Part shown: one piece after another, positions 58,299 through 64,000 of the stretch
Numbering within the stretch: the stretch's first letter is position 1
How the letters are laid out: every line of letters begins with the position of its first letter
NCBI GenBank assembly: GCA_030949945.1
Contig: JAUZRZ010000062.1
Location: 20,016 to 84,015, forward strand
Direction of reading: 5' to 3'
DNA from: Sulfurimonas sp.
Lineage (GTDB): Bacteria > Campylobacterota > Campylobacteria > Campylobacterales > Sulfurimonadaceae
DNA length: 64,000 bases
Made by a program: the position numbers and the translations under genes
Notes under the pieces: generated by a model
Told to the model about the DNA's origin: nothing
What the model saw: the letters and a program-made list of their open reading frames with translations, nothing else
Database searches by the model: none

Positions 58299-58962
58299 AG
58301 TTATAGTTGCCCAAAACCTTTCACTTGCATACTCTAAAGATGAAACTATCATCAATAAAGTAAGTTTTTCCATAAACTCTGGTAGTTTTGTTTTTATAAC
58401 GGGTGCTAGTGGTAGTGGAAAATCAACACTTTTAAAGTCTCTGTATGGAGCACTAAAACCTCAAGAGGGGAGTTTAGTTGTTGCAGGTGTTGAGCTTAAA
58501 GGTGTAACAAAGTCTAAGTTAAACTTACTTAGAAAGCATACAGGTATAGTTTTTCAAGACTATAAACTTGTTAAAGAGTGGACTATAGAGAAAAATATTA
58601 TGCTACCGCTTATGATAAGTGGATATGACAAAACAATTCAGCAAAATCAAGTCGATACTCTTCTTAAACATGTGCGCCTCAAACATCAAGCGGGAAAATA
58701 CCCACAAGAGTTAAGTGGTGGAGAACAACAACGAGTAGCAATGGCAAGGGCACTCTCTCATAACCCTGTACTTATTCTAGCAGATGAGCCTACGGGAAAC
58801 CTTGATGATTACTCATCTCAACTTATTTGGAACCTGCTCGAGGGTGCAAATACAGACCTTAAATCAACAGTAATCGTAGTAACACACCATATTCCAGAGA
58901 GTATGGGAATTGATTATAAACATTTTCATATTGAGTATGGGAGTCTTCATGAAGTCACTTAA
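58291..58962 (+). CDS. ftsE: FtsE-type ABC transporter ATP-binding protein
   Basis: 223 aa. Walker [20 protein letters not shown], signature [15 protein letters not shown], Walker [14 protein letters not shown], and H-loop VVTHH. With FtsX it forms a complex that does not transport but activates cell-wall hydrolases at division. It precedes ftsX and the EnvC-like gene in order. Confidence 0.92.
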   Translation: MDKVIVAQNLSLAYSKDETIINKVSFSINSGSFVFITGASGSGKSTLLKSLYGALKPQEGSLVVAGVELKGVTKSKLNLLRKHTGIVFQDYKLVKEWTIEKNIMLPLMISGYDKTIQQNQVDTLLKHVRLKHQAGKYPQELSGGEQQRVAMARALSHNPVLILADEPTGNLDDYSSQLIWNLLEGANTDLKSTVIVVTHHIPESMGIDYKHFHIEYGSLHEVT

Positions 58963-59761
58963 AAATCATCTCTCTTTAGTTATAGCACTACTAAGTATTC
59001 TCTTTTCACTACAGACATTCATCGTAGTTGATAGGTCTATTAATGCATATAAACAAAATCTTTCAAAAAATTACTCTTTAGTTGTTGTGAGTCAAAAAAA
59101 CTTAAATGCTAAAATAATGAAAAATCAACATAAACTCATAAAAGAAATAGTCTTGTTATCACCAGATAAGATAATAAAAAAGCTAAATTCAGGAATAAGT
59201 AAAAAAAATATTGACTTACTAAAACTTTCATTACCAAAATTTTATAAATTAATTTTGCTGCATTATCCATCACCTAATGAAGTAAATAACTTAACAAAAG
59301 CCTTACTCAGAGATACAAGTATTATCAAAGTTGAGACATTTTCAAAAAGTCATGACACTACCTATAAACTTTTGTTACTTTTTAAAACTGTTATATCTGT
59401 TTTTGCCTTGAGTGTAGGAATAATCACTATCTTGCTTATCTCTAAAGAGTTGAAAATATGGCAGTTTAAACATAGTGAACGTATGAGTATTATGGGTCTG
59501 TTTGGTGCTCCTACTTGGCTAAGTTCTGCAGTTTTATTTAGACTTGCCTTTGTGGATGCCTTGATTGCAAGTGCCTTGGCATTTCTTATGTTTTCATATA
59601 TCTCTGCCTCGTCATGGGTGCAAGAAGAGTTTTCAAATATTGGTATTTCTGTAGTTGTATTTGATCCAGTCTTTGATTTTTCTATTATGTTAAGTGTTTC
59701 ACTTGTACTCTCAACACTTCTCGCTACTTTTATTGTCATTAGTCATAAAGAAGAGGTATGA
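58949..59761 (+). CDS. ftsX: FtsX-like cell division permease
   Basis: The ATG at 58949, giving [10 protein letters not shown], is preferred over an upstream start because it follows normal FtsX N-termini and overlaps ftsE by 14 bases. About 270 aa: membrane span at the start, a periplasmic domain (30-135), then three spans (LLLFKTVISVFALSVGIIT; VLFRLAFVDALIASALAF; SIMLSVSLVLSTLLATF). The family layout is clear though sequence conservation is low. Confidence 0.85.
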   Translation: MKSLKNHLSLVIALLSILFSLQTFIVVDRSINAYKQNLSKNYSLVVVSQKNLNAKIMKNQHKLIKEIVLLSPDKIIKKLNSGISKKNIDLLKLSLPKFYKLILLHYPSPNEVNNLTKALLRDTSIIKVETFSKSHDTTYKLLLLFKTVISVFALSVGIITILLISKELKIWQFKHSERMSIMGLFGAPTWLSSAVLFRLAFVDALIASALAFLMFSYISASSWVQEEFSNIGISVVVFDPVFDFSIMLSVSLVLSTLLATFIVISHKEEV

Positions 59762-60981
59762 TGCATTTAGTCGCACTCTTTATATTAAGTGTTACATTGG
59801 TTTACGGAGCTTCTTCTACTGATAAAAAGATAAGTAAGACAAGCTCTAAACTAAGTAAGTACTCAAAAAATTATTCTAAACTCAATAAAAAAATGTCACA
59901 GACTGCAAGAGCGATTTTAAAACAAAAAAGAGCTTTACAAAAGCAAGAGAAGTATTTAAAAGAACTAAAAAAAGAGTTACAATTAAAAGAGTTAAGTTAT
60001 AAAGAGAATACTTCTCAGTTAAAACTGATGAGAAAATCTCAAAAAAGATTGCAAGAACTGCAAGAGAAGATAGAAGATAAACTAAGCTTTGTAATTGCCA
60101 AGAGTGTTTCTCTTTCACTTATTTTAGATGAGACAAGTTCTCAAAATGCGGATTCTCTCATAGAGTCTGAAGTCCTTAAAAGTATGCTCAAAAAAGAGAA
60201 AGCAAAAGCGGTATCTTTAAGTGATGAGTTTATCTCAAATGCAAAAGATATTGACTCTTTAAACAAACATGCAAGTAGTTTAGAAGTGGCTATCTCTAAC
60301 ATAGATGCAAAAAGAAAAAAACTTCTTAGAACAAAAACTGCCAATAAAAAAGCCCTTGAAAAATTAACACAGGCAAAAGCAGCCTATAAAAAAGAGTTAA
60401 AAACATTACTGAGAAGACAAAATACACTTAAAAGTACACTTGCTAAGCTAAATATTGTAAAAATTGATGAGATCAAAAAAGCAAAACGCGAGAAAGAAAG
60501 AAAAGCAGCGTTTAGTAAGAAAAAAATAGTCCTTGATAAATACCCAGTAAAAGTGAAGACACATGGAAGTTCTTATCAGGCGGTAAAAACAAAAAGGTAT
60601 AGAGGTTCTAAAACTATTGCACCACTAGACTCTTATACTATCACAAAAAAATATGGCACATATACAGATCCTATCTACGGTATAAAAATATTTAATGAGT
60701 CTATCTCTTTAAAACCAAAGAGTAGAAATGCAAAAGTCAAAACTGTATTTAATGGGAAGGTCGTTTATGCAGATAAAACAGCGGTGTTAAATAATATTGT
60801 AATTGTTGAGCATAAAAATGGTCTCCATACTATTTATGCAAACCTATCGCAAATTAGTCCAAATATTAAAAAGGGAATTAAGATTAAAAAAGGCTATACA
60901 ATAGGGCGAGTTGAAGATGAACTTGTCTTTGAAGTAACTCAAAAATCTTACCATATTAATCCAATTAGACTTTTTAAATGA
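59758..60981 (+). CDS. EnvC-like murein hydrolase activator with degenerate LytM domain
   Basis: 407 aa. Signal peptide (LVALFILSVTLVYGA), long Lys-rich coiled coil (about 20-260), then an M23/LytM fold (290-407). In active M23 enzymes the zinc ligands lie in H-x-G-x-D, YaHL and L-H-F-E; here the sites read YGIKIFNES, YANLS and LVFEVT, so all ligands are lost. E. coli EnvC is likewise inactive and works with FtsEX to activate amidases, and this gene directly follows ftsEX. An activator role is therefore favoured. Confidence 0.85.
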   Translation: MMHLVALFILSVTLVYGASSTDKKISKTSSKLSKYSKNYSKLNKKMSQTARAILKQKRALQKQEKYLKELKKELQLKELSYKENTSQLKLMRKSQKRLQELQEKIEDKLSFVIAKSVSLSLILDETSSQNADSLIESEVLKSMLKKEKAKAVSLSDEFISNAKDIDSLNKHASSLEVAISNIDAKRKKLLRTKTANKKALEKLTQAKAAYKKELKTLLRRQNTLKSTLAKLNIVKIDEIKKAKREKERKAAFSKKKIVLDKYPVKVKTHGSSYQAVKTKRYRGSKTIAPLDSYTITKKYGTYTDPIYGIKIFNESISLKPKSRNAKVKTVFNGKVVYADKTAVLNNIVIVEHKNGLHTIYANLSQISPNIKKGIKIKKGYTIGRVEDELVFEVTQKSYHINPIRLFK

Positions 60982-60990
60982 TGTTATCTT

Positions 60991-61007
60991 AAAAAAGCCT
61001 CTTTTTT
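60991..61007 (+). terminator. A/T stem terminator after the EnvC-like gene
   Basis: AAAAAAG, 3-base loop, CTTTTTT, nine bases after the stop. Short A/T-stem hairpins ending in a T-run are plausible terminators in AT-rich genomes. Confidence 0.5.
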
Positions 61008-61015
61008 ATAGCTTC

Positions 61016-61109
61016 TAGGTATGCTAACCAATGGCATACTCCATTATAAGGGGGTTGTAGGGACAGATTTTGTCCCTGCTGACTATAAGGGGCTTCGCTC
61101 CTTATAGTC
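61016..61109. repeat. cluster of three intergenic hairpins
   Basis: Successive stems: GGTATGC/GCATAC near 61018-61040; AGGGACA (61059-61065) with TGTCCCT (61071-61077); and a 13-bp stem GACTATAAGGGGC with its complement at 61081-61109 around a TTC loop. They fill the 212-base gap between the EnvC-like gene and thrC. No gene is seen; they may be a terminator plus leader structure for thrC, or a REP cluster. Confidence 0.5.
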
Positions 61110-61193
61110 TATAATATTAGTTTTTAAATAGATTCTTAAATTCTTTATAACCCTTTTTGGCTATAATTTTGAAAATAAAATAAAGAGAAAAAT

Positions 61194-62664
61194 ATGAACT
61201 TTATACAGACCCGTGGAATTGATATATCTAGACCTAAAACGGTTACATTTTCAGAAGCTATTTTAGCTCCAATAGCCTCTTTTGGTGGACTCTATGTACC
61301 TGAGAGTTTAGCAAACCTTGGAAGTGAATTTTTAGATAAACATCTAAACTCTTCATATAAAGAACTTGCAAAAGATATGTTAGAACGTTTTGAGATAGAT
61401 ATAGAATCAGATGTAATTGATGATGCTCTTGCTCTTTATGACTCTTTTGATGATAAAAACAATCCTGTTCCAGTTGTAAAAGTAAAAGAAAATCTTTATA
61501 TTTCTGAACTCTACCATGGACCTACTCGTGCATTTAAAGATATGGCTCTGCAACCTTTTGGTGTTGTTCTCTCATCTATCGCACAAAAACGTGGTGAAAA
61601 CTACCTTATACTTGCTGCTACAAGTGGAGATACTGGTCCTGCGGCACTAGAGACTTTTAAAAATAGAGCAAATGTACAAGTTGCTTGTCTTTATCCTTAT
61701 GGTGGGACAAGTGATGTTCAGCGTTTACAGATGGTAACTGAAGATGCGAAAAATTTAAAAGTTATAGGTATTCATGGTGTATTTGATGATGCACAAAATG
61801 CTTTAAAAAAGCTCTTAGCAAATGATGACTTTAATGCAGAGCTAAAGAGTAAAAATGTTTCTCTCTCTGCGGCAAATTCTGTAAATTTTGGTCGTATAAT
61901 ATTTCAGATTATTTATCATATTCATTCCTATTTAGAACTTGTACGTCAAGATGCTATTTCTATGGGTGAAAAAGTATATCTTAATGTACCATCTGGAAAC
62001 TTTGGAAATGCACTTGGTGCTTACTATGCTTCAAAAATGTGTCTGCCTGTAGAGAAAATAATCATCTCTTCAAATGAGAATAATGTTCTTACAAAACTAA
62101 TAAAAACTGGAAAATATGACTTACGAGGTGCATCGGTAACGGGAACTACTTCTCCTGCTATGGACATTTTAAAGTCATCAAATATAGAACGTGTTTTATT
62201 TGATATGTTTGGAGACGAGCGTACTCGTGAGTTGATGCAAAAACTTGAAACAGAAAACTTTTATGAACTAAATGCCAAAGAGCTAGAACAGCTACAAACA
62301 CAATTTGATGCAGACTTTTGTACGGGGCATGAGGGTAGTTTATATAAAAGATACTTTTGTGAATGAGAACTATCTTATGGATCCCCATACTGCTACTTGT
62401 TTGAAGTCTTATGAAACATGTTGTGACCCTAAGATAAAAACTATTGCTTACTCAACTGCAGAGTGGACAAAGTTTTCACCTGTGATAGCAAATGCACTAA
62501 CGGGTGAAATAGACGTAGAAGATATTGTAGCACTAGAATCAATTAGTAAAACGGCATCACTTGAGATACCCGAAGTGATTAAAGAACTTTTTTCTAAAAA
62601 AGTTGCACAAAATAGTGTAATAGATAAAGAGGATATTGAAAAAGAGATACTGAGCTTTTTATAA
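61194..62664 (+). CDS. thrC: threonine synthase, split by one frameshift
   Basis: Converts O-phosphohomoserine to threonine. N-terminal IQTRGIDISRPKTVTFSEAI, PLP lysine in GPTRAFKDMALQPF, ATSGDTGPAALE, and PSGNFGNALGAYYA. One extra G in the run at 62333-62335 splits it: HEGSLYKRYF should read HEVVYIKDTF, after which VNENYLMDPHTA continues. Corrected length 489 aa, typical of the long ThrC class. The break affects only the C-terminal 110 residues. Confidence 0.95.
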
Positions 62665-62691
62665 TATTTAAATAGTTGTAAGAGGTGCGAT

Positions 62692-62811
62692 TTAACGCAT
62701 TCTCTCCTCTATTGGTGCATCTTTTGGCATTAGTCCATACTTAGACAAGTCAATTAAAACTTCTTTTCGTTTATCTTCTAACATCTTTACCACAACAGGG
62801 TTTCTATCCAT
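62692..62811 (-). CDS. small hypothetical protein (39 aa)
   Basis: Starts inside the stop of the MORN-like gene (coding AATGGATAG), reading DRNPVVVKMLEDKRKEVL, then KYGLMPKDAPIEERMR. It fills the otherwise empty gap to thrC and has coherent charge patterning. Coupled start and composition support a real gene, but nothing else does. Confidence 0.45.
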   Translation of the reverse strand: MDRNPVVVKMLEDKRKEVLIDLSKYGLMPKDAPIEERMR

Positions 62812-63301
62812 TTTTATAAACTTCAGTAGAGACTACATTACCTTTCTTATCATAGTATTTCTTGAGTCCAACTTTATAGTTGCCTTTATAAAAAACTTCT
62901 GAATATTTATAGCCCTCGGCATCATAATCTATCATAAGACCCTCACGTCTTCCTTTGACGTACTTCACAATAGAACCTAGAACACCATTATCATAATAGT
63001 TTTTCTGGATGCCATCTTTATCCCCATCTGTATAATTAACAATGATTTTTATATTGGAGTTATCATAGTAGGAAGTATAGAGTCCATTCTCTTTGCCATC
63101 ACTAAAGTTTACCTTTGACTTGATGCTTCCATTATCTTTGTACCAAAAAGTCATACCATTGCGTTTACAATTTTTATAACTAGACTTTTGAGCCTTATCT
63201 TTAACTATGTATGGACTAGGGTCTGAACAAAAAACTTGTGTATCTTTTGCAGATAAAAGTGTAAGAGCTAAAAATGGGATTAGAATAAAAATATTTTTCA
63301 T
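62804..63301 (-). CDS. exported MORN-repeat/YwqK-like protein
   Basis: 165 aa. Signal peptide (FILIPFLALTLLSA), then repeats of the form G-x-x-x-x-Y-Y-D-x-G-x-x: NGMTFWYKDNGSIK, NGLYTSYYDNSNIK, DGIQKNYYDNGVLG, EGLMIDYDAEGYKY, VGLKKYYDKKGNV. This is the MORN_2/YwqK pattern. Probably periplasmic or surface-linked; function unknown. Cysteines at the mature N-terminus (VFCSD, KNCKR) may form a disulfide. Confidence 0.75.
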   Translation of the reverse strand: MKNIFILIPFLALTLLSAKDTQVFCSDPSPYIVKDKAQKSSYKNCKRNGMTFWYKDNGSIKSKVNFSDGKENGLYTSYYDNSNIKIIVNYTDGDKDGIQKNYYDNGVLGSIVKYVKGRREGLMIDYDAEGYKYSEVFYKGNYKVGLKKYYDKKGNVVSTEVYKNG

Positions 63302-63304
63302 AAT

Positions 63305-64000
63305 TTATAACTCCAGTGCTTTTTTATATGCTTTCTCGATTGCACCCATACAAGAACTTCTAACATTTCCCTCTTCTAAAGCACCATAACCAGCAGCAGT
63401 AGTTCCTCCTGGACTCATTACCCCATCTTTGAGTAGAGCAGGGTGAATATCTTGAATAAGTTCTCCAAAACCACCAAAAAGTCCTCGCATTATTGCCATA
63501 GCATCATCGCGTTTAAGACCCTGCTTTACCGCACCATCTGTAAGTGCTTCGGCAATGAGTGCTAGATATGCAGGACCACTTCCAGCTAAGGCGGTAGCAA
63601 TGTCAATCTCTTTTTCGCTACTAAGCCATCTAGTTGAGCCTATCGCACCCATAAGTGCTAGGGCTTCAGTTTTATAAGTCTCATCACCTGTAAGTGTAGT
63701 CATCGAAGCACCAACTGAGGCTGCAAGGTTTGGCATAGTTCTTACCACTGCGTTTGAGCTCAGGTTATCACGGAGTTTTTTTAGTGTAGTTCCTGCTAAA
63801 ACTGAGTAGATAACCTCTGCTCGACCAGTGAGTCTTGTGCTAATTTCTTCAACATTGGCAGGTTTTACACAGAGCATAATTGTTTTAGCACTCATATCAA
63901 AATCATCAAATAAAAATTTGTCTATTTTTAGACCTAAATTTTCTTCAAATTTGTTCAATTTTTCTATATTGCGTCCTACAACTTCTATCTTATAAGTATC
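63305..64000 (-). CDS. proC: pyrroline-5-carboxylate reductase (5' end outside window)
   Basis: Last step of proline synthesis, reducing P5C with NAD(P)H. The visible part starts inside the Rossmann domain (IEVVGRN) and includes MLCVKPANVEEIS, AVVRTMPNLAASVG, the catalytic block TALAGSGPAYLALIAEAL and the C-terminal VMSPGGTTAAGYGALE. Frame is open to position 64000, so the first 20-30 residues are missing. Convergent with none; upstream on this strand is off the window. Confidence 0.95.
   Translation of the reverse strand, partial: DTYKIEVVGRNIEKLNKFEENLGLKIDKFLFDDFDMSAKTIMLCVKPANVEEISTRLTGRAEVIYSVLAGTTLKKLRDNLSSNAVVRTMPNLAASVGASMTTLTGDETYKTEALALMGAIGSTRWLSSEKEIDIATALAGSGPAYLALIAEALTDGAVKQGLKRDDAMAIMRGLFGGFGELIQDIHPALLKDGVMSPGGTTAAGYGALEEGNVRSSCMGAIEKAYKKALEL

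Noticed and set aside
61194..62664. Two separate threonine-metabolism genes
   Set aside because: The second piece is simply the ThrC C-terminus; removing one G at 62333-62335 joins them at normal length.
1..64000. CRISPR array, prophage or genomic island
   Set aside because: No regular direct repeats with spacers, no phage genes and no integrase were seen; gene content is core chromosomal throughout.

Overview
The window is AT-rich chromosomal DNA from a Campylobacterota (Epsilonproteobacteria) bacterium, most likely a Sulfurimonas- or Sulfurovum-like sulfur oxidiser. The support is gene order recalled from Helicobacter and Campylobacter: ispDF / atypical HP1021-type regulator / Sat-like protein / pgpA; argG / rplI / hslV / hslU / era; rluD / FN3 lipoprotein / trmB / ftsE / ftsX; and a cts-like natural-transformation locus. 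I see no prophage, CRISPR array or intact insertion sequence.

Layout. 0-3.3 kb: end of an Fe-S protein, an AroE-like protein, small conserved proteins and pyruvate kinase. 3.3-7 kb (minus): pgpA, a Sat-like protein, the atypical regulator, ispDF. 7.2-9.9 kb: thiC and mrp. 9.9-16.3 kb (minus): a haem-motif diguanylate cyclase, glmS, glnD. 16.3-20.2 kb: an ABM monooxygenase, a class II aldolase, an LsrK-type autoinducer-2 kinase and a TRIC-type channel. 20.1-24.7 kb (minus): a ThiF-like enzyme, a nitrilase-like protein, xseB, metX, metY. 24.8-26.1 kb: yebC and yigZ. 26-34 kb, extending to 35.5 kb (minus): the pilus/secretin-type DNA-uptake locus. 35.5-37.8 kb: two peptidoglycan carboxypeptidases of the Csd4 and Csd6 type. 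37.8-43 kb: era, hslUV, rplI, a ferredoxin:thioredoxin reductase-rhodanese fusion and argG. 43-50.8 kb: flaG with a sigma28 promoter, MFS and MATE transporters, hemF, ileS. 51.1-53.2 kb: a cinA-like gene and six tRNAs. 53.2-61 kb: rodA, rluD, the FN3 lipoprotein, trmB, and FtsEX with an EnvC-like partner. 61-64 kb: thrC, a MORN-like protein, and proC running off the end.

The most striking property is the number of reading-frame breaks. I can place 34 one- or two-base indels (33 firm, one tentative) and one in-frame stop in about 23 genes, including genes normally essential (glmS, ileS, era, ispDF). Each indel-broken gene returns to a whole number of codons and a normal family length after correction. 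Twenty-seven of the 34 lie left of 28.6 kb. Base-level assembly or sequencing error is much more likely than mass pseudogenisation, so broken genes are annotated as one CDS each with the break located.

Biological points worth following are the Lsr-type kinase/aldolase cassette without an Lsr transporter, the HP1021-type regulator beside a Sat homologue lacking the usual sulfate-binding residues, a diguanylate cyclase with a periplasmic CxxCH motif and a cysteine-rich cytoplasmic linker, the FTR-rhodanese fusion, a 76-bp MITE-like element, and palindromic spacers in the tRNA cluster.
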